Assembly: GCA_964389365.1 (NCBI GenBank) | Contig: CAYMDO010000001.1 | Location: forward strand, 1 to 64,000 | Direction: 5' to 3' | Source of the DNA: UBA993 sp964389365 | Lineage (GTDB): Bacteria; Bacillota; Dethiobacteria; DTU022 | Length of the DNA stretch: 64,000 bases | Shown: positions 8,663 to 17,725 of the stretch, piece after piece | Layout of the letters: each line of letters opens with the position of its first letter | Numbering within the stretch: position 1 is the stretch's first letter | Program-made: the position numbers and the translations under genes | Notes under the pieces: model-generated | The model's input: only the letters and a program-made list of their open reading frames with translations | What the model was told of the DNA's origin: nothing | Database searches by the model: none

Positions 8663-9793
8663 ATGAACAATGACGCTTACGATCTGGTGGTAATAGGCGC
8701 CGGGCCAGCCGGAACGCTTGCTGCTGCAACAGCAGCAGAAGCCGGTTTAAAAACAGCCATTATTGAGCTGAAAAGTTTGCCACGCCAAAAATTGTGCGGC
8801 GGCTTGATCTCGTCCAGGGCTCTTTCCCTGCTTCCGCCTGATTTCCACCTGCCGGCAAAAGAAGCATCTGCAATTTTTCATTTCACGTTTATAAAAAATA
8901 ACCATTGCTACGAATACCGGGCTGATAAACCGTTAGGATTGCTGATCGAGAGAACCCTTTTTGATCAACTTTTTGCTGCCTACGCCTGCCAAAAAGGTGT
9001 CACTTTGATCGAGGAAGCAGCCCTTAAAGGTGTGATACCAGGGCACGGCACAGCTAATCAACAGACAAATGATTTTTCAGTTCACTTCCGCACAGGAGGG
9101 GTGCTTCAGATAATCAGCACACACTTTTTAATTGCGGCCGACGGTGCTTTTAGCCACTGTGCCGAGCTCGGGGGGATAAACCGGCGTTTACGAAAAAATA
9201 TTTGCGGCCAGGGCCTGGCAGAGTTAATTCCGGAAAAGGCGCTCCCGGCTGGTGCGCCAAACAGCCTGCCACGGCTTGATTTTTATCCGATGCCATTTCA
9301 GGGCGGCTTGGGTTGGGCTTTTTATGGCAATGGCCGGCTTAACCGCGGTGTTGGCGGATTTTGCGGGCGTAGCGCTCTTATGAAATCCTATACCCGGCTT
9401 TTTGGCACGATACCGGAAGGAAGAACATTGAAAAATTGGCCACTACCCTTCCTTGGCCCGGTGAGTAAAGCGGCTGAAAAAAACCTGCTGCTGATCGGTG
9501 ACTCTGCCGGCTTAATCGAACCTTTTTCAGGGGAAGGGCTTTATAACTGTTTTAAAAGCGCCAAACTGGCAGTGCAGGCTATCAGAGAAGCAAAAATAGC
9601 TGGCATTCACGCTGCTATCCCCTATAACCGGCTCTACAAAAGGCATTTTCGCCGTTACTTTTTGCCAACCCTGGCAGGTGCGGTTATATTGACAGCACTG
9701 TCGCTGATCTGCCCTTCCGCAATGCCGCAGCAAATCGCCCGGTTGTTCGAGAACCGGCTGTGGTTCAATGATCAAAATTTTGATCCTCGATAA
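8663..9793 (+). CDS. Geranylgeranyl-reductase-family FAD-dependent oxidoreductase
   Basis: The 376-residue protein begins with a Rossmann FAD-binding motif (VVIGAGPAGTLAAATAAEAG) and has the second FAD motif IGDSAGLIEPFSGEGLYNC near residue 280. This order matches the geranylgeranyl reductase / FixC-like group, which reduces isoprenoid double bonds or acts as a general flavin monooxygenase or reductase. Cysteines such as KLCGG at about residue 45 fit the group. The substrate cannot be read from sequence. The 3' end overlaps the convergent alanine racemase gene by 29 bp, inside which lies a 16-bp palindrome. See the leader frame entry for the doubtful start. Confidence 0.8.
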   Translation: MNNDAYDLVVIGAGPAGTLAAATAAEAGLKTAIIELKSLPRQKLCGGLISSRALSLLPPDFHLPAKEASAIFHFTFIKNNHCYEYRADKPLGLLIERTLFDQLFAAYACQKGVTLIEEAALKGVIPGHGTANQQTNDFSVHFRTGGVLQIISTHFLIAADGAFSHCAELGGINRRLRKNICGQGLAELIPEKALPAGAPNSLPRLDFYPMPFQGGLGWAFYGNGRLNRGVGGFCGRSALMKSYTRLFGTIPEGRTLKNWPLPFLGPVSKAAEKNLLLIGDSAGLIEPFSGEGLYNCFKSAKLAVQAIREAKIAGIHAAIPYNRLYKRHFRRYFLPTLAGAVILTALSLICPSAMPQQIARLFENRLWFNDQNFDPR

Positions 9794-10952
9794 AATCGTG
9801 GATAGAAACCAAACGGTTATCCCTGTAAAAGAAACGAGGTACCCGCTTATCCACTGCACACAACAGCTCATAATTTACAGTTCCGATTAAAGCGGCCGCT
9901 TCTTCAACAGGGATTTCCTCCGCTCCCTGCCTGCCGTATAGAATTACTTCATCGCCCCGCTGCACCCCCGGAATATGGGTAACATTAACCATCAGATGAT
10001 CCATGCAAACCCTGCCCACAACCGGTGCCCTAATCCCGCGTATTAAAACCTCTCCCTTGTTTGAAAGTTGGCGGTTGTAGCCGTCTGCATAACCGACAGA
10101 GACAGTAGCAATTGTTTCCACAGCTGCAGTTTTATAAGTACAACCGTAACTGATACAGCTGCCCGGTGGCAGTTTTTTTACCATCACTACCCGGCTTTTA
10201 AATGTCAGGGCGGGTTTTAGGGTAACGCCGCATTTGCTGAGGGAGGGAGCAGGGTAATGCCCGTAGAGAGCAAGCCCCAGGCGAATCAGGTTATAGTGAG
10301 AACCGGGATAATTTATCGCTGCAGCGCTATTTGCAGCATGAACCAGGGGGAAAGCGATATTCTTCGCTTTCAGGGTTTCAACAACTATGTTGAATTTGCG
10401 CAACTGCTCTTCGGTGTAAGACTGATTTTCATCTTCAGCCGAAGCTAGGTGGGTAAAAATACCCTCAATCTTAATTGCGGGAAGGCCTGCAATCTGCTCA
10501 ACTATGGCTGCCGCTTCTGCGGGAAGAAGGCCAACACGACCCATACCGGTATCTATCTTTAACTGCAGGGGTAATATTACACCCGCAGCCTGAGCTTGTT
10601 TTGACAATTCCGCAGCGGTAAGGAAATCAAACACAGTAGGAGTTAGGTTATGCTCAATCAAGGTGGCGTAATGCACCGGATCGGTGTAACCAAGCAAAAG
10701 GATCGGGGCTTCAATGCCGGCCTGACGCAGTAAAATCCCCTCTTCAACGAAAGCAACAGCCAGGCTTTCGGCTCCGGAAGCAAGGGCAGCTTTTCCGACA
10801 ACAGCAGCGCCGTGACCGTATCCGTCAGCCTTAACAACGGCCATTATCCTGGTAGTGGGGGCCACCAGCTGCCTGAACTGAGCGATATTGTAAGAAATAT
10901 AATCCAGGTTAATTTCAACCCAGGCCGGGCGAGCGGAATAAACTGAGCGCAT
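9765..10952 (-). CDS. alr: Alanine racemase
   Basis: The 395-residue PLP enzyme interconverts L- and D-alanine for peptidoglycan. The PLP lysine is in MAVVKADGYGHG near residue 40 and the catalytic tyrosine is in CISYGCTYKT near 270, with the C-terminal beta domain intact. Length is normal. It is the last gene of the series nnrD, acyl-CoA dehydrogenase, hom, alr, starting 13 bp after hom. Its last codons overlap the convergent flavoprotein gene. Confidence 0.96.
   Translation of the reverse strand: MRSVYSARPAWVEINLDYISYNIAQFRQLVAPTTRIMAVVKADGYGHGAAVVGKAALASGAESLAVAFVEEGILLRQAGIEAPILLLGYTDPVHYATLIEHNLTPTVFDFLTAAELSKQAQAAGVILPLQLKIDTGMGRVGLLPAEAAAIVEQIAGLPAIKIEGIFTHLASAEDENQSYTEEQLRKFNIVVETLKAKNIAFPLVHAANSAAAINYPGSHYNLIRLGLALYGHYPAPSLSKCGVTLKPALTFKSRVVMVKKLPPGSCISYGCTYKTAAVETIATVSVGYADGYNRQLSNKGEVLIRGIRAPVVGRVCMDHLMVNVTHIPGVQRGDEVILYGRQGAEEIPVEEAAALIGTVNYELLCAVDKRVPRFFYRDNRLVSIHDFIEDQNFDH
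9770..9785. repeat. 16-bp perfect palindrome in a convergent gene overlap
   Basis: GATCAAAATTTTGATC reads identically on both strands and lies in the overlap of the flavoprotein and alanine racemase 3' ends. Because of its phase, both proteins encode the same DQNFD near their C-termini. It could be a small bidirectional terminator (AAAA/TTTT stem) or coincidence. Confidence 0.7.
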
Positions 10953-10965
10953 ATTTCCCCCTATT

Positions 10966-12255
10966 CTAGACTATCAGGCGAATCGTGCTGGGGTTGGGCC
11001 TGATCATCTCCAATTCCATAACTTGGTCAAGGGCTGTTCGAAAAGCAGATTCACGAACCAGATGAGTAACCAGCATAATCTCTGCCAGATCTTCCACCCG
11101 GCGTTTCTGGATAACCATATCCAGGCTGACCTGGTTGTCCCCAAACACCCGTGAGAATGCTGCAAGCACTCCCGGGCGATCCTCTGCCAGAAATCGGAGA
11201 TAAAAGCGATTGCTTAACTCTTCAATCGGCACATAGATAGTACCGGAAAACTTATTTTCAACTACACTGCAAACTGACTGGCCTGTGATACAGCGGGCCG
11301 CTTCCACTACATCAGCCATAACGGCTGTTGAGGTAGGACTGCCACCAGCTCCACGTCCATAGAACATAATATCACCAACCGCTTCACCTTCGATAAAAAC
11401 GGCATTGAACTCATTATTAACAGAAGCCAGCGGATGGTGCTGCGGTATCATGGCAGGGTGGACCCTGAGTGCAATGCCGGATGGCAGTTCTTCACCGATG
11501 GCCAGTAACTTGATTACAGATCCGATTTCACGGGCATAGTTAATATCAGCAGCAGTAATGCCGGTAATCCCTTCTACATGAACCCGGGCGGGATCAATCG
11601 AACATCCAAAAGCAAGACTGGCCATAATCACTAATTTATAGGATGCATCACGACCTTCAATATCGCTTGCGGGATCTGCCTCAGCAAAACCTTTTTCCCG
11701 GGCCTGGGCCAGAGCAGTAGCAAATTCAAGCCCTTCTTGGCCCATGCGGGTTAAGATATAGTTAGTTGTACCATTTAAGATCCCTGCCACCCTCGTGATC
11801 CGATCACCGACCAGGCTGTACTTTAAAGGGCGGATCAAGGGGATACCACCACCTACACTGGCCTCATAATAAAGGTTCCGGTTCTGAAAGCGGGCCAATT
11901 CCAGCAGCTCATCCCCGTGAGTGGCAATCAGGTCTTTATTTGCCGTAACAACATATTTACCGTTCTTGAGCGCTTCCCTGATCAGTGCGCCGGCGGGTTC
12001 GATCCCGCCGATCAGCTCAATTACAATATCAATCTCCGGATCTTTTACCAGTTCAAACGCATCAGGCAATACTTTTTCGGCCGGTAATTTGAAGCTTTTC
12101 AGTTTATCAGGGTCATGTTCGGCAACCCGCCAGAGAACCAGCTGAAGATCATTTTTTTGATTAATACTGCTTATATTGCGTTCAAACAGCTTAGCGACAC
12201 TGCCTCCAATTGTCCCTAAGCCGACCAGGCCTACTTTTATTGCTTTTTTCCCCAT
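10966..12255 (-). CDS. hom: Homoserine dehydrogenase
   Basis: The 429-residue enzyme reduces aspartate semialdehyde to homoserine for threonine and methionine synthesis. An N-terminal NAD(P)-binding motif (GLGTIGGSVAKLF) is followed by the catalytic domain, with NGTTNYIL and the EADPASDIEGRDA segment. The C-terminal ACT domain contains AEDRPGVLAAFSRVF, which usually gives threonine feedback control. Length and layout are standard. It sits in the minus-strand operon between an acyl-CoA dehydrogenase and alr. Confidence 0.95.
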   Translation of the reverse strand: MGKKAIKVGLVGLGTIGGSVAKLFERNISSINQKNDLQLVLWRVAEHDPDKLKSFKLPAEKVLPDAFELVKDPEIDIVIELIGGIEPAGALIREALKNGKYVVTANKDLIATHGDELLELARFQNRNLYYEASVGGGIPLIRPLKYSLVGDRITRVAGILNGTTNYILTRMGQEGLEFATALAQAREKGFAEADPASDIEGRDASYKLVIMASLAFGCSIDPARVHVEGITGITAADINYAREIGSVIKLLAIGEELPSGIALRVHPAMIPQHHPLASVNNEFNAVFIEGEAVGDIMFYGRGAGGSPTSTAVMADVVEAARCITGQSVCSVVENKFSGTIYVPIEELSNRFYLRFLAEDRPGVLAAFSRVFGDNQVSLDMVIQKRRVEDLAEIMLVTHLVRESAFRTALDQVMELEMIRPNPSTIRLIV

Positions 12256-12289
12256 AGAACAGCAGGCTCCCTTTTACATAGATGATTAG

Positions 12290-13534
12290 TTATTCGTAGA
12301 TTTTCTCATCCACCTGATCTGCTTCCGCAGCGTCAAATTCGATATCACGCGCTTTGAAACCTATTTCTGCCAGCTCCTTGTAGTATTCATGCTGAATGAT
12401 CAGATCCATAATTTCATTGGTCCCGGTCCAGATCATGATCAGGCGGACATCCCTGAGCATTTTTTCGATCGGGTAAACATTAGTATAACCTATTCCTCCC
12501 ATTATTTGCATCGCATTGTTGACAATTTTCCAGGCATTTTCGGTGGCCACTTTTTTTGCTTCAGATACCATGCGGCGGGAACGCCCGGCCAGATCACCGG
12601 CGTCAACTGAACTGGCAGCAAGATAAACTATGCCGCGGGCAGTATCAAGCAAAGTTATGCTGTCTGCCACTTTAAAGCTGACCGCCTGAAAGTTTTTTAT
12701 CTCGGTGCTAAATGCTTTACGACGTGTGCTATAACGGGCAGCTACCTCAAGGGCAGCCCGGCCCATGCCAAGCGCTCCGCCCGCGCTGGTCATCCGTTCC
12801 GGGATCATCATCTGGTAAAAGATGACCGAGCCTCCATTTTCCTCCCCCAGTAGGTTTTCTGCTGGAACAGAAACATCATCAAAAACCAGGCGGCCTGTTC
12901 CTCCGCCCCGCGTGCCCATCAGGCCGTAAAGGTATTCCGCTTTTACTGCAGGACTGCGATCAACGATAAAAGCGCTGATCGATTTGTGCGGTGGGCCATC
13001 AGGTTTGGTTCGGGCATAAACCATGAAGTAGTCTGCTCCTTCCGACCCGACTACAAAACGTTTCTGACCGTTTATTATATAGCGGTTACCTTCTTTTCTG
13101 GCCGTACAGTTGGCGCCAAAGAAGTCCGACCCGCCCCGTGGCTCAGTCAGGGCCTCTGCCGTTGTCAGTTTGCCCTCGATAGTCGGTTTTAAATATTTTT
13201 CTTTCAGGAAGTCGGAGCCAAATTTGTTAATCGCTTCCCCGACAATACTAACCAGCGAGTAAAGGCAACCCAGCGAAGTGCCGAGCACACCGATTTCTTC
13301 AAGGGCAATTATTTCTGTAGTCCAGGACAACCCCCTGCCCCCGTATTTTTCCGGGAAACGTAAACCCAGCAGGTTACGGCTTGCCGCTTTCTCCAAATAT
13401 TCCCTGGGATAGCGAATCTTATCCTCATCCATATCCCTTAAAAGATGTTTGTCAACATCTTCTTTCACAAACAAGCGGACTTCATCGCGTAGGGCTTTCT
13501 GTGCAGCCGTCATCATACATTCAAGCATTTCCAT
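12290..13534 (-). CDS. Acyl-CoA dehydrogenase family protein
   Basis: The 414-residue flavoenzyme has the three-part acyl-CoA dehydrogenase fold, with ALTEPRGGSD near residue 135 for FAD and substrate contact and a C-terminal FAD-binding region including GGIGYTNVYPIEKMLRD. The usual catalytic glutamate of the YEGT motif is replaced (WTGTNEI). A glutamate in IPERMTSAGG, about residue 245, aligns with the base used by isovaleryl-CoA-type enzymes, so activity may depend on that residue. Electrons would go to an electron-transferring flavoprotein, not seen in this window. It lies 17 bp from nnrD and 34 bp from hom, odd company for fatty or branched-acid oxidation. Confidence 0.9.
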   Translation of the reverse strand: MEMLECMMTAAQKALRDEVRLFVKEDVDKHLLRDMDEDKIRYPREYLEKAASRNLLGLRFPEKYGGRGLSWTTEIIALEEIGVLGTSLGCLYSLVSIVGEAINKFGSDFLKEKYLKPTIEGKLTTAEALTEPRGGSDFFGANCTARKEGNRYIINGQKRFVVGSEGADYFMVYARTKPDGPPHKSISAFIVDRSPAVKAEYLYGLMGTRGGGTGRLVFDDVSVPAENLLGEENGGSVIFYQMMIPERMTSAGGALGMGRAALEVAARYSTRRKAFSTEIKNFQAVSFKVADSITLLDTARGIVYLAASSVDAGDLAGRSRRMVSEAKKVATENAWKIVNNAMQIMGGIGYTNVYPIEKMLRDVRLIMIWTGTNEIMDLIIQHEYYKELAEIGFKARDIEFDAAEADQVDEKIYE

Positions 13535-13550
13535 ACCCCCCCTCGTATTG

Positions 13551-15131
13551 TTAATGTGGGCGAAGCTTTGATAAAAAAGGGTTCCCGGGCAAAACTAAAT
13601 TAACAGTTTCAAGCAGCTGAAAAGCTTTGTCGTACTGCTGCAAGATATCTCTGGCGCTGTGGCCGCGACCCGGGGGCAGCAGATCTCCGGCCAGGCCGTG
13701 GATGTAAGCCCCGGCCATAGCTGCTTTTTCCGGGCTCATCCCCTGGGCGATGAAAGATGTGATCAGGCCGGTCAGCAGATCCCCTGAACCGGCAGTAGCC
13801 AGGGCAACACTGCCAGTTGGGTTGATTGCCGCATCGCCATCGGGAGTGGCAATTACCGAGTTTGCGCCTTTGAGGACAATATTACAATTCCAAAAATTAG
13901 CGTTTTTCAAGGCTATCTCCAGGCGGCTGCTCTGAACCTGCTTAGCTGAGATTCCGGCCAAACGGGCCATTTCGCCTGGATGCGGTGTAACAACCGGAAT
14001 AAACTTTGAAGAGCGTAACATATTCATATTCGGACCTAACGCGGTGAGGGCGCCGGCATCAAGAACCAAGGGCACAGGGCTAAGTTGAATCAACCTGTTA
14101 ATCAGCTCTGATGTTTCCTTGCCGGTATCAAGGCCGGGGCCAATAGCCAGGGCATCACACTCTTTTGCTCTTGCTATGATCAGATCGGAGGCTAAGGGAC
14201 TGATTATACCCGGAGAACTTTCCGGAAGCGGAATAACGATCACTTCAACCAGCTTTGATTCAAGAATCGGGCAAACAGACTCCGGGGCGGCGAGATAAAC
14301 CAGGCCGGAGCCACCCCTTAAGGCCGATTCAGCTGTAAGTGCTGCCGCACCGGTCATTCCCGGGGAACCGGCAATAACCATCGATCTGCCAAGGCTACCT
14401 TTATGTGCATCAGAAGGCCTGGGTGGTAATAAACTGCGAACCAGGGATGGTGTAAGCAACTCAACTTTTACCCCCTCGGCCAGATAGGGCGGGATATAGA
14501 CTTCGCCCACATATACTTCCCCTGCCAAGCTGGCCCCCGGTTGTAAAAGCAATCCCAGTTTGGGAAAGGCAAAAGTCAGTGTCCAGCGTGCCCGGACGGC
14601 ATTGCCCATCACTGCACCGTTATCGGCATTAACCCCGGAAGGCACATCAACGGCGAGGACCGGCACATCACTCCTGTTTATAGCCTCGATAATCCCGGCC
14701 ATCAAACCTTCTACCTCGCGGTTAATCCCTGTTCCCAAGAGGGAATCTATAAGCAAATCGGAGTGCAGTATTTCCATCTTAAAAAGATGGAGTTCTTGCT
14801 GGGTATGGATACGCTTGATCGGAAATGCTGTTTTGAGAAGGTATTTTTCGAAAATTGAAGCTTCCCCGCGGTATGCTCCCGTGCGTTCGGTGCTCCACAG
14901 CGATACTTTGTAACCGGACATCATCAGCAGCCGGGCAGCCACCAACCCGTCACCGCCATTATTGCCCGGCCCTGCGATCACTACCACTTCTGCAAGATCG
15001 GGCAAACAGGAACGCACAAACTCTGCTACCCTGGCCCCGGCAGTTTCCATTAGCACTGCCCCAGGCAGGCCAAGATCTTCTATTGTTTTCCGATCACAAG
15101 CTTTCATGGCCACACTGCTTAGGATTTTCAT
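13551..15131 (-). CDS. nnrD: Bifunctional NAD(P)HX epimerase / ADP-dependent dehydratase
   Basis: The 526-residue protein repairs hydrated NADH and NADPH. The N-terminal YjeF epimerase domain (about 1-215) has GNNGGDGLVAARLL. The C-terminal carbohydrate-kinase-like dehydratase domain (about 225-510) has KGANSVIATPDG and TAGSGDLLTGLI, which bind nucleotide and hydrated cofactor. It is the first gene of the minus-strand series leading to alr. The neighbourhood of nnrD and alr is common in bacteria. Confidence 0.94.
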   Translation of the reverse strand: MKILSSVAMKACDRKTIEDLGLPGAVLMETAGARVAEFVRSCLPDLAEVVVIAGPGNNGGDGLVAARLLMMSGYKVSLWSTERTGAYRGEASIFEKYLLKTAFPIKRIHTQQELHLFKMEILHSDLLIDSLLGTGINREVEGLMAGIIEAINRSDVPVLAVDVPSGVNADNGAVMGNAVRARWTLTFAFPKLGLLLQPGASLAGEVYVGEVYIPPYLAEGVKVELLTPSLVRSLLPPRPSDAHKGSLGRSMVIAGSPGMTGAAALTAESALRGGSGLVYLAAPESVCPILESKLVEVIVIPLPESSPGIISPLASDLIIARAKECDALAIGPGLDTGKETSELINRLIQLSPVPLVLDAGALTALGPNMNMLRSSKFIPVVTPHPGEMARLAGISAKQVQSSRLEIALKNANFWNCNIVLKGANSVIATPDGDAAINPTGSVALATAGSGDLLTGLITSFIAQGMSPEKAAMAGAYIHGLAGDLLPPGRGHSARDILQQYDKAFQLLETVNLVLPGNPFLSKLRPH

Positions 15132-15239
15132 CTTAAGCTGCCCCCGTTCACAAAAAATAATCTGAATAACTTAAATTCGAGGGATATCTAATTTTTTCCT
15201 CTAATTACGACAGATTATGAGCCAACGTTTACAAAAAGC

Positions 15240-15268
15240 TTGCTTTTTCCCCAAGGTGATGATAGTAT
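15240..15268 (+). promoter_or_regulatory. Putative sigma-A promoter for rpsT
   Basis: TTGCTT at 15240-15245 and TAGTAT at 15263-15268 are separated by 17 bases and point toward rpsT, 38 bp upstream of its start. Confidence 0.45.
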
Positions 15269-15305
15269 TTTGATGTTTCAAAGGTAGAAAGGAGGTTCGA
15301 AGGGT

Positions 15306-15575
15306 TTGCCAAATATTAAATCAGCTGAAAAAAGGGTTAGACAGAACGTTAAACGCGAGTTACGTAACCGGCGGACTAAGAGCATGCTAAAAACATCGAT
15401 CCGCCGTTTTGAAGAATCTCTGCAGAGTGGCGACATAGAAGAGGCAAAGGTTACGCTCAAAGCTGCAGTCCGTCAGATTGACAGGGCTACCACCAGGGGA
15501 GTGGTCCATAAAAATACTGCAGCACGTAAAAAATCCCGCCTGAGCAGGATCTTTAACCAAAGCCACGCGGTTTAG
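15306..15575 (+). CDS. rpsT: 30S ribosomal protein S20
   Basis: The 89-residue basic protein starts PNIKSAEKRVRQ, the hallmark of S20, which binds 16S rRNA in the small subunit. The start is TTG 15306, ten bases after a strong AGGAGG (15290-15295). The gene is divergent from nnrD and convergent with the C_GCAxxG_C_C gene, and it ends in TAG. A strong hairpin terminator follows. The nearby holA in opposite orientation is a common Firmicutes arrangement. Confidence 0.97.
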   Translation: MPNIKSAEKRVRQNVKRELRNRRTKSMLKTSIRRFEESLQSGDIEEAKVTLKAAVRQIDRATTRGVVHKNTAARKKSRLSRIFNQSHAV

Positions 15576-15611
15576 GTTATTGCCAACAAGGCATGAATAT
15601 TTCCGAAACAT

Positions 15612-15649
15612 AAACCGGTTTGGACACGATTCTGTCAAAACCGGTTTTT
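15612..15649 (+). terminator. Intrinsic terminator after rpsT
   Basis: A 15-bp stem with one mismatch (AAACCGGTTT-G-GACA pairing with TGTC-A-AAACCGGTTT) closes a six-base loop and is followed by TTTTTA. Its position between convergent genes would let it also serve the minus-strand gene that ends at 15656. Confidence 0.8.
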
Positions 15650-15655
15650 ACGCTT

Positions 15656-16195
15656 TTAAGGCTTCCTAAGACTGGGAACATTATTTTCTAATAGAATTTC
15701 TGCCAGCCAAACCCCAGCCCGGCCCACCACATCGGCACATTTTTGGCTGTGGCCCCCCAGTGATTCATATTCTGCATATTCGTCACTATCAAGAAAGTGA
15801 AATGCTTTGCCAAAGAGATGATCCTGGACTGCCCTGCAGGTATCACCGCCATATTCTTTTACTATACGCTCCCAGTAACGACGAACAAATGGCCCGGGAC
15901 GGCGTAGCAAGCCAATGTTGGCACACTCCTCCCGGGAACGGCCAAAGAAATGGCTGAGAATAATAACCCCACCGGTCAGTACGCCACAGGGCCCTTCAAT
16001 TGTCGAGGCCAAGCCACCTGAAAAAGAAGTAGCAGCTTTAAAAAGAATGTCCGGCACAGGGAAATAGTCCTGTATCGATGCAACAACACACTGGGCACAC
16101 CCATAATAGCGTTGTTCCATTTCAAACCCTCGTTGATAAACTTCTTTAAACAATTTTTCACGGTCAAGCTCCGGTTTGATAGTCACTTGCAACAC
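15656..16195 (-). CDS. C_GCAxxG_C_C family putative redox protein
   Basis: The 179-residue protein has the cysteine pattern that names this family: YGCAQCV near residue 31, then GPCGVLTGG near 70 and further single cysteines near 91, 119 and 153. The family is thought to bind a metal or act in redox chemistry, but no reaction is established. It follows holA by 5 bp on the same strand and so is probably co-transcribed with it. It has no signal peptide. Confidence 0.8.
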   Translation of the reverse strand: MLQVTIKPELDREKLFKEVYQRGFEMEQRYYGCAQCVVASIQDYFPVPDILFKAATSFSGGLASTIEGPCGVLTGGVIILSHFFGRSREECANIGLLRRPGPFVRRYWERIVKEYGGDTCRAVQDHLFGKAFHFLDSDEYAEYESLGGHSQKCADVVGRAGVWLAEILLENNVPSLRKP

Positions 16196-16200
16196 TCCTG

Positions 16201-17280
16201 TCAGGATGGATTATTTTGCCGGTAATCAATGCAGCTAAGGATTATGCGCAACGCCTGCACCGGGTCAAGTATTCCGGTTTTTATCTTCAAGTCTGTATTT
16301 TGCAGGTCGATAAAGATATCTTCTAGCACCCTGCGATCGATCGCAGTTGCCTGATCCCGCAGCTTTCTGGCAACGAAAGGGTGAACCGCCATGGCCGATG
16401 TGATCTCAGTCAGCGGGAGCCCCTCTTCGATAAGGCACCGTGCCTGCAGTAAAAGACGATAATGCCTAACCAGCATAAAAAAAATTGAGAGCGGTTTTTC
16501 CCGCCTGCCCAGCAAACGATCAAGCTGAACCTGAGACCCGTCGTGATCTCCCCCGGCCAAGGCATCGGTCAGAATAAAAACCGTGCTTTCCAGATCGCCG
16601 GCAAAGAGCAGATCAACTGTGCCAGCAGTGATCTCAGTTTCTTCTTCACTTAAGTATGCTGCATATTTCCCTAATTCGTTAGCAAAATAGTGCAGGCTGT
16701 GGCTTCCTGACATCAGCAGCCTGTCAACGGCTGAACGATCAATTCTTTTGCCAAGGGATGCAGCTTTGCGGTTTATCCAGACAGACAATTCATCACCTTT
16801 AAGCGCTGAACATTCAACCGCTAATCCCTCTTTATCTACTATTTTAAAGATGCGTTTACGCCGGTCAACACCCGGAGATTGAAAAATAATAATTGTATCA
16901 GGCATTTTGGAACCCAGCCGTTCGAAATAATCCGCCAACATTTCGGCGCCGGCTTTTTCAGAATCCTGATAGCTTTCACCGGCCTCCTCATTCAGGTTTT
17001 CTATTTTCCGGGGAGGAGCCAGGTACGGTGGGTTATCAATAATAAATATCCGCCGCTCACTGAAGATAGCACTTTCTTCAGCCTTGCTAAGAACAAATTG
17101 CAAGTCATATTCTCCTCCGTCAATTTTTTCACAGCCCAGCTCGGCATTTTTATTAAGATAATGCTGTTTAAGCAGTCCTGTCAAATCTTCCCGCAGGTAG
17201 CTTTCTTCGCCAAAAAATAAGTAAATCGGAGCAAAGTTTTCAGCTTTAATTTCTCGTAATGCAGCCTGATAGGATTGCAT
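16201..17280 (-). CDS. holA: DNA polymerase III delta subunit
   Basis: The 359-residue protein is the clamp-loader subunit that opens the sliding clamp. The N-terminus (IYLFFGEESYLREDL) and the order of an AAA-like domain followed by a helical collar domain (LSIFFMLVRHYRLLLQA) match HolA. Length is normal. Genes ahead of it on this strand are decayed trk genes. Upstream sequence gives GGAGAACAG before the ATG at 17280. Confidence 0.93.
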   Translation of the reverse strand: MQSYQAALREIKAENFAPIYLFFGEESYLREDLTGLLKQHYLNKNAELGCEKIDGGEYDLQFVLSKAEESAIFSERRIFIIDNPPYLAPPRKIENLNEEAGESYQDSEKAGAEMLADYFERLGSKMPDTIIIFQSPGVDRRKRIFKIVDKEGLAVECSALKGDELSVWINRKAASLGKRIDRSAVDRLLMSGSHSLHYFANELGKYAAYLSEEETEITAGTVDLLFAGDLESTVFILTDALAGGDHDGSQVQLDRLLGRREKPLSIFFMLVRHYRLLLQARCLIEEGLPLTEITSAMAVHPFVARKLRDQATAIDRRVLEDIFIDLQNTDLKIKTGILDPVQALRIILSCIDYRQNNPS

Positions 17281-17720
17281 TTATCTGTTCTCCTTAAAAA
17301 CCCTAAACCAGATCCTGCGTGATTCAAGCAGAAAAATGACCAGCACTGTAATAACTTCGGGGCGACCTATAATCATCATTATTATCATCGCCGAAAGCAC
17401 TGTTCTGCCTACTGGCCTACTGGCGAAATAACCCGGTAAGTATAAATCGGGCCGACTGCTGCCAGGCCAGGTCCAACACTGCCGATTGCTGCAGCCACAG
17501 CGGAGATTGAAGTTTCCGGGTTTATTCCCATAAAGGCTAACGCCAATGCTGCCAGGGCTGTTAATATAAACTAAAGTATACCAAAAGTTATCACCGGCCT
17601 TAGGATCTCCTCACTTACATGTTGCTCACCAAGTTTAACCGATAAAAACCACATAAAAATAATGCGGTGTGCCGATCAGGTAAAAAAGACGGATCCGTCT
17701 CACTGGAAAACCTTCCCGGG
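17281..17720 (-). pseudogene. Decayed trkH (potassium uptake membrane subunit), C-terminal remnant
   Basis: No intact frame is present. Reading the minus strand from about 17640, one frame gives VKLGEQHVSEEILRPVITF, a stop (TAG), then FMGINPETSISAVAAAIG and SVGPGLAAVGPIYTY, clearly the last pore region of TrkH. It then hits TAG again. A second frame resumes with IIGRPEVITVLVIFLL and ends at TAA next to holA. The N-terminal two thirds of the gene are absent. It follows a likewise damaged trkA, the expected partner. Confidence 0.75.
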
Positions 17721-17725
17721 CAGAG

